Source of the DNA: Pollenia angustigena
Lineage: Eukaryota > Arthropoda > Insecta > Diptera > Polleniidae
Reading direction: 5' to 3'
Assembly (NCBI GenBank): GCA_930367215.1
Contig: OV884056.1
Span: forward strand, 230,755,127-230,819,126
Length of the DNA stretch: 64,000 bases
In this document: positions 44,623 to 55,250 of the stretch, in pieces
Layout: each line of letters starts with the position of its first letter
Numbering within the stretch: position 1 is the first letter of the stretch
Notes under the pieces: generated by a model
What the model saw: the letters and a program-made list of their open reading frames with translations, nothing else
Told to the model about the DNA's origin: nothing
Database searches by the model: none
Made by a program: the position numbers and the translations under genes

Positions 44623-44827
44623 TAAGTTCTTGTTAAAAATATAAATTACTTGTGAGTAAAAAATTGGAGGCCCTTTGCTCCTAATAAGATCGAGGGAACA
44701 ATATATAAAAATCACAAAGTGTAAGTTCTTGTTAAAAAATATAAATTACTTGTGAGTAAAAAATTGGAGGCCCTTTGCTCCTTATAGGATCGAGAGAACA
44801 ATGTATAAAAATTTAATTACAAAGTAT
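44623..44827. repeat. Tandem duplication, about 100-bp unit
   Basis: Two units start TAAGTTCTTGTTAAAAA and share AAATTGGAGGCCCTTTGCTC. They lie inside TIR element C2. Confidence 0.8.
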
Positions 44828-45182
44828 AAGAACGCAAATAAAAACAAAATGGGAAAGTGAAGAAAATAAAAGTTTATTGTACGATCGCGGGGCTATGCCA
44901 TTAGAATCCTCAAAATAGGAGCCAAGTAATAGGAGCCAAGAAAGAACACTATGTCATCTTTTAGCTATCGGGCCAAATGTTTAGTTGACAGTTTTTTCTA
45001 AATAAATGATGAAATTAAATTAAAAATATAATTTAGGTTCCACATTGAAAATAAGATAATTAGAAAATAATTTGCCCATTTTGTTGAGAATGGTATGATT
45101 TTCAAATTATTATGAAACTTTTAAAAAAAGATTTGATTTCCAATAATTTTCAATTTGAAATCAAACCTTCGTGTTTGTTGGG

Positions 45183-45889
45183 TTTGTACGAAAAATGTGA
45201 GGGTGTTATTGAAAAAGTGTGGATTCCTTAAGTTTTTTAATCTTGCATGTTGAAATACTGGGTAAAGAAATTGTTTTAATTAGAAACCATTCCTTTCAAA
45301 ATTCAAAACCATTCTACTATATTTCTTCATTAAAGGTTTCTTTATAATACAAAAAAAATCTATATTTAATTGGTTTTTCCATTTTTAGGTAAAATTTTTT
45401 TTTTTTGTCTTCCAAAGTAATTTGATATTCATTTTCCAGAATCGAACACACATTTTCATACAAACATAAATAATAATAATATTGTTAATAGAACTTTTAT
45501 TAGCCATTAAAAAAGTTAAGACATTAATAAACTTTCTCTTGGTTTTTAAGTCTACATTTTGTAAAAAAAAAAAAAACAAATTCAAAACAAGGCAAATTTT
45601 AATGAACAATATAAATATAAACCAAGTCAGAAAATATTGTCGGTCAATTCCGACATTTTTATGCAGTACGCCACAGTATGTACAGACAAAATTTTCCGGG
45701 AGTTGCCAAAACAAAATTTTTTTATAAGAGTAAGATTCATAGAAGAGTTCCTTGTACCGGATATCTATATCAGAATATTTCATCTTAACGCGATTTTAAA
45801 GAGACGCGGTATTTTAATCCATGACATAGAAGCAATTACAAAAGTTATAGTGTCCCTATTTTACATCAAAACTAACAAATTTTAAGCTA
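45183..45889. other. Non-coding stretch
   Basis: Open frames at 45385-45783 (minus, 132 codons) and 45637-45885 (plus, 82 codons) overlap each other. They have biased Phe/Ile/Lys composition and no recognisable domain, so I do not call them genes. Confidence 0.4.
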
Positions 45890-46115
45890 GTTTTGGTAGT
45901 GGAATTTGTATGGGAGCTGTAGTCTTCAAATTGGACTTATTTGATTTAAATAAAATTTCGTAAATGAAGATGGTTAATGGGGGATATGTGAAATTATAGA
46001 CCAATTTTCTAAGTTCCAATCTTTATAAAATTATCTTTGAAATGTGGCCTGTACTTTACATAGAATCAGCCGAACGGATGGACATCAATAGATCGACTCA
46101 GTATTACATTTATTG
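45890..46115. repeat. DINE-1-like fragment
   Basis: It contains GAACGGATGGACATCAATAG and ATCGACTCAGTATT, a common segment of fly DINE-like repeats. Confidence 0.4.
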
Positions 46116-46133
46116 TGGTGTGGGTAAAATTAA

Positions 46134-46235
46134 CTGCCCTTTCATCGATTTCGAACGTTAATTTTTGAATTTTGTTTTTGTTTTAAATATAATTTTCTAT
46201 GCGAACGATGACATTTGAAATCGTTAAACAGGCAG
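46134..46235. mobile_element. Hairpin MITE, copy 2
   Basis: CTGCCCTTTCATCGATTTCG at the left and TCTATGCGAACGATGAC to AGGCAG at the right match 37535-37661, with a shortened left arm. Confidence 0.55.
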
Positions 46236-46354
46236 TATATTCATAAAACAAATAAAAAATTATTGTATTTAGAAAAAGTTAATTACAATATTTGTTAATT
46301 TACAACAATATGCGTAAATAAAGAAATCCATTTAAAATTAATAAAATGGTTAAT

Positions 46355-47259
46355 GGGTAATTCCATGTCAAAACGACCAAGAGTGGGACACGACCCCTTC
46401 CGATTTTAATGAAATTTGGTGACAAGGTTCCTTTTATCTTATAAGGAACATATATGAACGAAAAAAAAATTTTAAAATTTGTTTTTCGAAAGTTATGTTA
46501 TATTCAATATGTCATAATTTCGCCGAATTAGCCGAATGTGTTGAGCTTATTTCTTCAATATCTCGAAAACTACTACTAAACTTACATTTTCGAAATAACG
46601 GTATATCTTGAAAAAAGAGCTAAATTAAAAAAACGGTTAGCACCACTGGATTCAGTGTCCCCAACTACGGTAAATTGCCAGGGGCGCGGCTGGTCTGTTT
46701 TTTGCAACTTGCACAGTGTACTTGTTGCTCAAAATTACAATATTAAAATTCCATTTTAATATTAATTTTTTAAAGGTTGCGAAAGGAAAAAAATCATATC
46801 TTAAAAAAGAAAAAAAACACCTCCTTCAAAGTTTCAGAATTTTTAAAGAACAGTTTGAGGTATTATACAAAAAAAAATCAGCCAAATAAAAAAATAGGTT
46901 TTTGACTTAGTCCGTTTTTAAAATTTAACATTTTGCAGATATTACATTTTTCAAAAAAAAATTTGTTTTCAATATATTGTTTGTAGCCCCAAGTATTCTC
47001 TTTAAAATGACATTAAAATCATCTTCGTATGTCAAGTAGTTTTCGAGATATTGAGGAAATAAGCTCAACACATTCGGCTAATTCGGCGAAATTATGACAT
47101 TTTGAATATAACATAACTTTTGAAAAACAAATTTTAAAATTTTTTTTCGTTCATATATGTTCCTTATAAGATAAAAGGAACCTGCTCACCAAATTTCATT
47201 AAAATCGGAAGGGGTCGTGTCCCACTCTTGTTTTTTTTTTTTTTGACATGGAATTACCC
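46355..47259. mobile_element. Long-TIR element, 905 bp, TAAT-flanked
   Basis: Inverted arms of about 225 bp start GGGTAATTCCATGTCAAAA and share AAGAGTGGGACACGACCCCT, TTATAAGGAACATATATGAA and TGTGTTGAGCTTATTTC. TAAT lies directly outside both ends (46351-46354, 47260-47263). The interior has no frame. Confidence 0.75.
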
Positions 47260-47289
47260 TAATGTTGTTATCACAATTGTTAATTCCAA

Positions 47290-47690
47290 AAGGTATTGTT
47301 ATATCCTTCACTGGTTAGTGTATACTGAGTTTGTCATTTCGTATGAAACTTTTTTAATATTCATCTAAGACAACACAATAAACTGAGTTCTTCAGTAATT
47401 CTAAGTTGTTCAAGGCATATCCTTCTATTGAAATCACGCTCACTTTCTAACGACTCAAAAGAAAGGAACAGTATTGATGTTAAATTATTTCTTGTTCACC
47501 TTAGCAGTTTGAGATTGAAACCCAGCACAATCAGTTAAAAGTATTAAAAGAGTTACAAGTTCAAATGTGAAACAACCGTCATAAAAAATTGTTAATTTTT
47601 TTACAAAAACTATCATAAATGGTGGCAGAATGAACGGATTGACATAGGATTTTGCACAAATTCGTTTTATATGGCTAGAATTCAAACTAC
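47290..47690. repeat. DINE-1-like repeat
   Basis: TATATCCTTCACTGGTTAGT at the start, TTCTAAGTTGTTCAAGGCAT near 47400, and AGAATGAACGGATTGACATA near 47630. Confidence 0.4.
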
Positions 47691-48221
47691 TAAAGCCCTT
47701 ATGACACTACATTTTTAATGCATTGTTCATGTTTTGGTGAATAGTGCAAATATAAAGTAATAGACAAATTTACCAAGTGCAAAGAGTTAAGCTGTATTAA
47801 GATAAATGGCAAGCTGTCAAACATTATACTAATGTTATCGATAAAAAATGAAGTTATGTCAAAAAAAAATGTAAAATTGTTCAACTTAAAATTGACATTT
47901 CAAGCTTGAAATATTTAAAGTGTTGCTGAATCAGCGGTTATGGGCAAATTCAGCGATTTACCGCTTTTTGTTTTTAGGTTTCTCATAAACAAAAAGTTGG
48001 CAACATTTAATAAAATTAACAGAACAGGGATGGCTAAGTTGTTTCAATTGAACTTTTTTGTTGATACTTTTTAAACTAATGGCGTTTTCTTTTCTAAAAA
48101 AAGTGTTACATGTGATTTGGCAACATTTTTAAATGCTCCCCTAATTTTTTAGAAGTTCTTCATATTTTTCGTTTACAAAAGAACACAAATTTCGTTATCA
48201 AACAATAAAGTACAATTAGCG
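47691..48221. other. Non-coding stretch
   Basis: Nothing recognised. Positions 47696-47710 (CTTATGACACTACATTTTT) recur inverted near 48830, which may mark another insertion of about 1.1 kb. Confidence 0.35.
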
Positions 48222-48357
48222 CAAGATAAATTCAATTACAGGTTACAGGCAAGACTACAACAATCCAAAGCCAACAGAAATAACAGATGTTTTTTGTATT
48301 TTATTGTTAGTGTTTACGGTTCGAAACTTGCCACCACCTTGTTCTGAATTCGCCTTG
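48222..48357. mobile_element. hAT-type MITE, decayed copy
   Basis: It starts CAAGATAAATTCAATTACAG and ends GAATTCGCCTTG. The interior ACTACAACAATCCAAA is shared with the copy at 30869. The flanks no longer match. Confidence 0.6.
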
Positions 48358-48909
48358 ATCTAGTGCTGCACTCATACCCCTTTATTTAAAATGAGTGTTG
48401 AACATGTAGCATATTTTTTAATTTTAAAGGGAACATCATCAGAAAAGAACGCTTTACACTTTTAAAATAGCACATGTTTTTCAGAAAAGAACATAAAAAA
48501 CTGTAAGAGCCAGAATAAATGCAGTATTTTACTCAGAAAAGAAAACGCCATAAGATTTATTCTACCTTTTTGTGGTGTTTTTTAAGAACATAAATAAAAT
48601 TAATTTCAACTAAAAAAATCTTTTTGTATAATTAGGATAAAAAAGTACAATTTTTAAAGGTTGTTGGTACAATTTTAAAAATTCTCAACGCTATCCCTGA
48701 AACAAAACCATAACAAGAGAAAAAAAACTAAAAAACTTTGTTTACATTTTTTATAGTTTGCTCTTTCTGGCATTTACTGTCTCTTTCTATCAATTCTATA
48801 TCAATTAATGAATAAAAAATGTAGTGTCATAAGGGCTTAAGCATCGTGATAATAGAGTTATAATTTTTAATAGACCCCATGTGAAGCACACTCTTGGAAA
48901 AAACTTTAG
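48358..48909. other. Non-coding spacer
   Basis: Nothing recognised except the inverted word noted at 47691-48221. Confidence 0.4.
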
Positions 48910-48911
48910 TA

Positions 48912-50191
48912 CACAGAAAAAATTATTGCCGAATTATTTTCAAACAAACGATTGTTTGAAAATTTTTTTAATTTCTATAAATTTTTTTACTGATTCAAAC
49001 AATATTTTTGTTTGATTTTTATTTAACCAACAAAAATGTGGACAACTCTTCAAAAATATAATAAATGCGTTATTGGTGTCAAGTTTTCATAATTTTGTAT
49101 GAAATATTTAACGCTCTTTAATGTTGTCGTATTTTTGCATTTTTTTTATTTGATCGTAACCAACACTTTTTTATGTGAAATATAAGAACAACAACAAAAA
49201 ACACACACAGTATATTTTTGGACGCTTTAAAAAAGTGCAACTATAAGAAAAAAAATAGCACAAACAACATTACAAGAAACATAATCCCGTATTCAATTTT
49301 TTAAAACTGTTTAGTTAAATACATCAAATACAAAATAGAATGATGACGAAAAACATATCGAGTCGGTCTGCTGCTGTTTTTGGTTATATTTCTTCTTTAG
49401 CAAAGGAAAGGATACAGCAACAGAGAGTGTTAAGAAAAACATTGTGTTGTGTTGTGTGTACAAATAAGACTTCGTTCAAAAATTATTCCAAAAAAAAAAT
49501 GTGGCTCAAAGCGGCGGCTCTGTTCTTGCCGTCATATTCTCATACAGTGCTTACTTGTGTGCGCGTCATCGCTTGTGCAAACATTTTTTTTTTTTTTTTA
49601 CTTTGAAATTTAGTACACTCAAAATATTATGTAGTTAAATTCAAACGAAAATTCATTTGAAACAAATTAAAATTCATTTAAAAAACGGATCATTTACATT
49701 TCATTTAAAACAAATGATTTTTTCAGTAATTTCTAAGTTTTTTATTTATTGAACATCATATTCGTTAAAATTGAATAGTTTTTACTTTTAAAAAATATAT
49801 TTTAACCGATAAAAATCAAACAAATTAACAAAAAAAAATACGGAAAACATTATTTTTTGGTAGTTTGTTTTTTTAATAACAAACATAAATGTTGAAAAAT
49901 AAATTTATTCGTAAAATAACTATATTTTTATTCAATTTTAAAAGTACCGAAAACGAATTTAATAACCTACAATCAGTTACTGTAATAATTTTATGAGTGT
50001 ATATAAATTTCAGTAAACTTTTTGTTTGATTCAGTTAAATTATTTGTTTGAAAAAATCAGTGTTTTTTCAATAAACAAAATGCAAATAAATTGTTTGAAT
50101 ATGCAAATTTGTTTATAGGACCGATTTCAGACAAAAAATTGTTTGATTCTACAAATTTTTTGTTTGAATTGGAAAAACAATTTTTGCTGTG
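48912..50191 (-). mobile_element. Non-autonomous TIR transposon, copy B (1280 bp), TA-flanked
   Basis: Reverse-orientation copy of 16824-17766, with ends CACAGAAAAAATTATTG and CAATTTTTGCTGTG. TA lies at both borders (48910-48911, 50192-50193), pointing to Tc1/mariner-type mobilisation. The extra length is a nested element at 49616-49999. Confidence 0.75.
49616..49999. mobile_element. Nested MITE, 384 bp, TA-flanked
   Basis: Ends CACTCAAAATATTATGTAG and CTGTAATAATTTTATGAGTG are inverted. TA lies directly outside (49614-49615, 50000-50001). Copy A lacks this segment, so it inserted after the two copies separated. Confidence 0.7.
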
Positions 50192-50413
50192 TACGCCTAA
50201 AAATGCAATGACTATTGTCCTTGCAGTACAATTTGGTCTGTTTTCATAAAATCACCGAATTAAATTTGTTTGATTGGTCGTTGATCAATAACTATCTGAT
50301 TATGTTGCTATTAAAATTAAATTTGCTCCATAGATGTTGTATTACAATCAAAATCATACTACCAAATTTTATTGGAATCAATCACTATTATTGAAATTAA
50401 AATCGTCTTTTTA

Positions 50414-51610
50414 CAGTGGACCTCTGATGGTATTCCTAGCTGCCTTCTTAAAAATTGTGGGCAAACTCTAGCTATACCGTTAACAGTATTATTCATTATG
50501 TCCACAAAGTACGGCTACTGCCCGAATTATGGAAACAATCTTATATTATTCCACTGTTTAAATCGGGGAATAAATCGAATATAACGACCTACAGAGGTGT
50601 TGCCAAATTAAGTGTAAGGCATTTAGTAAGGCTTTTGACAGAGTTAACCACGATCTTCTATTGCATAAGCTGTATTTAATTGGATTTACGAACTGCTGTT
50701 TTAATTGGATAAAATCTTATCTTTTACGTCGGGAACAGCGTGTGTGTTTTAATAATACATTATCTAAACATATTGTCGTCAACTCTGGTGTTCCACAAGG
50801 TAGCCATCTCAACACCAATATATTTTTATTGTATATCAACGACCTACCTACCACAATAAAATTTTCTTATATACTTATGTATGCTGACGATCTTAAAATG
50901 TTTTCAAGTTGTGCCGACTCCATTGTGCAACCCCACATACAACTGAATTTCAATTTATTCTTTAATTGGTGCCAAGTAAATTTATTGGATATAAATTAAA
51001 AAAAAAATGCAAACATGTTCGTTTTTTTCCAAAAAAAACTAGACCAATTGGCTTCTATTTTATTGGTGACGTTTTCATGGATCTCCGTGTTTTATTTGAC
51101 ACCAAGTTATCTTTTATAGAACATATAAATATGTGTACTAATAAAGCTCGTGGTGTATTTGGTCAAAGAAATTCTCTGACTCATCTAAAACAAAACAGTT
51201 TTACATAGCACTTGTTAGACCTATAATCGAATGTGGCTCAGTAATTTGGGACACATATTACAACGTACATACGATCACTATGAGTCTGTCCTAAAACAAT
51301 TTCTGCTATTCATATTACGTAGCACTTACCCAAATCATTCTATATACCAGGTTATTGGAGATTAATTTACCAATTTTATAAAGCCGCCGAACAATGCTGA
51401 ATGTGATATTTGTTATTAATCTGATCAAAGGCAATATAAGCTCGGAGTTCCTGTTAAAAAGTTTATTTTTTAATGCTCCCCAACGCCTTACACGTTATTA
51501 CCAGCAGTTATCAATTGAACACTTTCAACAAAATTATGCAAAACCCGACCCTTTTTGTCGAATATGTGTAAATTTTAATGATATGTACAGTATTATTGAT
51601 ATAACTTTGA
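50414..51610 (+). pseudogene. LINE reverse transcriptase, degenerate
   Basis: RT pieces in changing frames: DGIPSCLLKNCG, then PELWKQSYIIPLFKSGNKSN and TTYRG, KAFDRVNHD-like sequence near 50625, HKLYLIGFTNCCFNWIKSYL, NSGVPQGSHLNTNIFLLYIN and DLP, and the catalytic LMYADDLKMFS near 50875. Downstream are LFDTKLSFIEHI and a C-terminal part (FFNAPQRLTRYYQQL, KPDPFCRICVNFND). The motifs are those of a jockey/CR1-like non-LTR element and are distinct from the LINEs at 24 and 39 kb. At least four frameshifts and several stops are present. A TIR element begins at 51622, and a LINE-like 3' tail (AAAATTAATAAATAAAAATC) follows it near 52660, so the end of this LINE was probably split by that insertion. 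Confidence 0.8.
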
Positions 51611-51621
51611 ATATAAATAGT

Positions 51622-52546
51622 TGCGTTCGAGAACACAAAAGTTTTTACTATTTTTTACTAAACTTTACTGCATTTTACGAAATTGCGTTCGAGTACACAA
51701 AATGCAGTAAATGAGAACATAAAATGAGAGGGAAAAGTGACAGTTCTTGTTTGAGTATTTACAATTTTTTACTGCAGAAATTTTTGCAGTAAAATTTAGT
51801 AAATCAAAAAAACATATGTTTCAAAAGGTAAACAGACAAAAGTAACAAATAAAAACCTTACAAATTGTGAAAAAATTGTTAAATAAAAGAAAAGCTGAAA
51901 TAAAAATTAAACCAAAACAAGAAGTGAATAAATATTATGTGGTGTTTATAGAACACGAGCGCCTTACTCGTCCGTTCAACTTACATTTAAAACAAAAACA
52001 AAATATGGAAATTTGTTTTTGTTTTAAATGTAATTTGAACGGACGAGTAAGGCGCTCGTGTTCTATAAACTACACATTAATTAATTAAACTTGTTTGTGA
52101 AGCATTTGTTTGGCTAAATACAAACTTTTGAAATGTTGATTTTTTTAGAGTTGTAAAAGTGTGAAGTATTTGGGTACTTAAGTAATCAATAGCAAAAAAA
52201 TTATTCATGTCCTTTTCAATAATTTGACCCGCTTCAAATTAGTAAAATCGAATAAAATAAAAAACAAACATATATGAAAGATTACATTAAATAATGTGTT
52301 TGTCTTTTCCAAAAATATTCGTGTTATAAAAAGTATTTAATCGAGTACCGATAAGAAAACGAGTTAAGTAAGCAAAAGTGTAAGCATTTTATAACACTTC
52401 ATTTATTTGCCATCAGCTGATGCCTTTATTTTACGAATTTTTACAAATTTTCCGTTCGTGTACTTTTTTGTACGACAGCTTTTTGTGAGAGCAAATTTTT
52501 TATTTTACTCATTTACTGCATTTTACTGTAAAAGTTCTCAAACGCA
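51622..52546. mobile_element. TIR element, 925 bp, with a nested hairpin
   Basis: The left end TGCGTTCGAGAACACAAAAG and right end AGTTCTCAAACGCA are inverted. Several TTTACTGCATTTTACT words lie near both ends. The hairpin MITE 51939-52075 sits inside. Confidence 0.6.
51939..52075. mobile_element. Hairpin MITE, copy 2 of 2
   Basis: Same palindrome as 1545-1671: GTGGTGTTTATAGAACACGA, CTCGTCCGTTCAACTTACAT, short loop and the inverse. The open frame across it is a by-product. Confidence 0.7.
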
Positions 52547-52924
52547 CCTAATACTATTAAACAGAATTTAATTTTATATTTTAATAGATGATGTTAAATT
52601 TGTTTGTAAAATTTTGTAATACTTTGTAGTTTTTGTCTGAAAGGAGTTAATCCATAGATAAAATTAATAAATAAAAATCCATAACTGACGATAGCACCTA
52701 TACAAATACAACTCCCGAAAAAAGCTTCTGATATCATAACTTCCTTAAAGCTGTTGGTAATGAAATAAAATTAAAAACGCTTAATTGGGGTTCACACTAC
52801 TTACTTGTGCATAAAATTCAAAAAAAAAAATCCCAATTGGTTGAAAAGTACAAGTCCAAGAGTTGTTGAACTAACATTTGCATGAGTAAAACCCAGGTTA
52901 AAAATTAAAAAAAATCTCTAAAGT
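52547..52924. other. LINE-like 3' tail and spacer
   Basis: It contains AAAATTAATAAATAAAAATC near 52660, probably the tail of the LINE interrupted at 51622. Nothing else recognised. Confidence 0.35.
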
Positions 52925-53045
52925 ATGTATTAGTCTCATAACACATGGCTCCCAAATAGATACATTCTCGAAAATTTGTCTGTTAATACTGTGGTGTAAA
53001 GTTTAATATGGTCGGACTTTACCGAATATACCTACTAGATTGTTT
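52925..53045. repeat. DINE-1-like repeat, end part
   Basis: ACTGTGGTGTAAAGTTTAATATGG, given here only by its parts ACTGTGGTGTAAAG and AATATGGTCGGAC, followed by TTACCGAATATACCTACTAG, matches the end at 22500-22560. Confidence 0.4.
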
Positions 53046-53770
53046 TTTATTATGAAAGTTTTTTTTTTTTTTAGTTCATAATTTTTCACAGATTCCGAAC
53101 ATCTTTTATTCCAAAAAAAGCAGTATTTAAATTTCTTCACAGTAAATAATTACTTGTTTATTTAAAAAATCTTCTTTGATTCATTTAACTTTAACTTCGT
53201 AAAATTGAGAATAACAATTAAATTTAGCGTTTATATAACTTTCAGTAGTGCGATTCTCTATTCAATTTTAACATAATTTAAATTGTTAAAAATATTTAAC
53301 AGCAAAAAAAATTTACGTTAAAATTTTATTCAGTAACTTTTTTAACAATAACGTTTACTGCTATGTTCTATCTTAACGTCAGGTATTTAAGTTTTCTTAA
53401 CGGCAAAATATTTTTCATTGTTTATCTTTAAATTCATAGTTATTTTTCAAAAAAAAAAAAAAAAAAAAACAAATTTTGGCAAATAAACGCCACATTAACA
53501 CTTTAAAATTCACGTTATTTACATACATACATTTTGCAAAAATAATATTAAAAAATTTGTTTTTTTTCCTAGTTTTAAATTTTTCGCGAATTTTTAGCCA
53601 TGTTCGCGATATAAGCAATTTTTTCCTGTGGTTCTTTAGAGCTTTAACGATTTTTAATAAATAGCCACATTTTGAAAATTTTTGCGAATTTCCGCTAATT
53701 TTAATTTTTTAGTTTAAGCGACTTTTAATCAATTTTATGGCTTGTTAAAAATATTAAAAATTTTCGCTAT
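53046..53770. other. AT-rich non-coding stretch
   Basis: Long A and T runs and repeated TTTTTTCGC-type words. No gene recognised. Confidence 0.45.
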
Positions 53771-53912
53771 GTCTGGGTTCACACTATGAAAGTTTTCTTT
53801 CAGAAAGTCTGAGTTTATAGATGAGATGGGAAGAGATCATGCTTTTTTCTCTCCTCTCTCTCCCATAAACTCAGACTTTCTGAAAGAAAACTTTCATAGT
53901 GTGATCCCAGAC
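53771..53912. mobile_element. Near-perfect hairpin MITE, 142 bp
   Basis: Arms of about 48 bp start GTCTGGGTTCACACTATGAA and end GTGTGATCCCAGAC. TAT lies outside both ends, compatible with a TA or TAT target duplication. Confidence 0.7.
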
Positions 53913-54119
53913 TATTTTTGCAAATTTTCCGAATTTTTGCAATTTTCGCTAGACTAGCAAACTTAAAATGGGGTTTTGTTAGTTTCAAAAGTACTTGAAG
54001 TCGTTCCACATGAGAAGTAGTTTGTACTTGATAACAGTGTTCGTTAAATATACTGGTTAATTAACGAAGATGCCACCTGATTGAAATTTTTGGCTATGTT
54101 GTTAAAATTGAGTTACTGA
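53913..54119. other. Non-coding spacer
   Basis: Nothing recognised. Confidence 0.4.
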
Positions 54120-54651
54120 GGGTGTGTGAAAAGTTCAAAGTTCTATGGTGAAATGAAATTTGTTTGTGGTAGAAAATTTTCATATTTGTGCTGTGTGAAA
54201 TTGTAACATTTTTGACAACGTAAAATTTTGACATAAAGAAAAAAGCAATTACTAACAGTTTTGTGAAAATGAATAAATTAAACAAACGTTTACCAATAAT
54301 CATTTCAATTCTGTTGGAAATGAGATCGTCCCAACTATTTGATCAATTCGTTCTGATATAAAAACAATTTTTACAAAAAGTGTGGGCAAAAAGCTTATAC
54401 ATACATATGTAAATACTTGTACAATTCTTGTACAATTCTTTTTAATTTTTTGGCCGCAGGTCCTGCTTTCATATTATTTTTTATTTTGTTTAAACAAATT
54501 TGATGAAAAAAAAAATAATTTTGTGGTTGCAAAAATTTCTACACTAATGTCAAAATTTATACTAGCCCCTAGGGCTAGTGAAATTTTATTCACCTCAATA
54601 GTGTCAAAATTTTACTTCCATGAGTACTTTGCTACCGTTTCACACACACCC
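54120..54651. mobile_element. TIR element (GGGTGTGTGTG family), copy 1
   Basis: The right end ACTTTGCTACCGTTTCACAC continues to CACACCC; the left end GGGTGTGTGAAAAGTTCAAAG has lost part of the repeat. TGA occurs outside both ends. Nearly the whole 530 bp is repeated at 54721-55250. Overlapping open frames on both strands are shared by the copies but resemble no protein. Confidence 0.75.
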
Positions 54652-54720
54652 TGAATAGCTTTATTGTTACCGTAAGCAATACTGTGTCGGTAAAATTAAC
54701 GTTAACGTCAATCGTTAAAA
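54652..54720. other. Spacer between the two tandem TIR elements
   Basis: Sixty-nine bp with no similarity to the elements. Confidence 0.6.
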
Positions 54721-55250
54721 GGGTGTGTGTGAAACGGTAGCAAAGTTCTATGGTGAAATGAAATTTGTTTGTGGTAGAAAATTTTCATATTTGTGCTGTG
54801 TGAAATTGTAACATTTTTGACAACGTAAAATTTTGACATAAAGAAAAAAACAATTACTAATAGTTTTGTGAAAATTAATAAATTAAACAAACGTTTACCA
54901 ATTATCATTTCAATTATGTTGGAAATGAGATCGTCCACACTATTTGATGAATTCGTTCTGATATATTAACAATTTTTACAAAAAGTTTGGGCAAAAAAGA
55001 TTATACATATTAAAATATTTCAATCTTGTATAATTCTTTTCAATTTTTTTTTGCCACTGGTCCTGCTTCCATATTATTTTTTATTTTGTTTAAACAAATT
55101 TGATGAAAAAAAATAATTTTGTGGTTGTCAAAAATTTCTACACTAATGTCAAAATTTATACTAGCCCCTAGGGCTAGTGAAATTTTATTCACCTCAATAG
55201 TGTCAAAATTTTACTTCCATGAGTACTTTGCTACCGTTTCACACACACCC
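54721..55250. mobile_element. TIR element (GGGTGTGTGTG family), copy 2
   Basis: Complete inverted ends GGGTGTGTGTGAAACGGTAG and partner, with AAA outside both. The centre includes the palindrome CTAGCCCCTAGGGCTAG. Three-bp flanks in both copies suggest a 3-bp target duplication. Confidence 0.8.

Larger units (their letters stand above)
43581..45182. mobile_element. Non-autonomous TIR transposon, copy C2, with a mariner inside
   Basis: Ends CCCACCAAACATGAAG and CTTCGTGTTTGTTGGG match copy C1 at 2803-3608. The extra length comes from a mariner-like element (43740-44608) and a 100-bp tandem duplication (44623-44827). Confidence 0.65.

Noticed and set aside
45385..45885. Overlapping open frames of 132 and 82 codons on opposite strands
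   Set aside because: Composition is AT-driven, the frames overlap each other, and neither has a recognisable domain.
49340..49606. 88-codon frame in the TIR element copy B
   Set aside because: The matching region in copy A does not keep this frame; it is repeat sequence.
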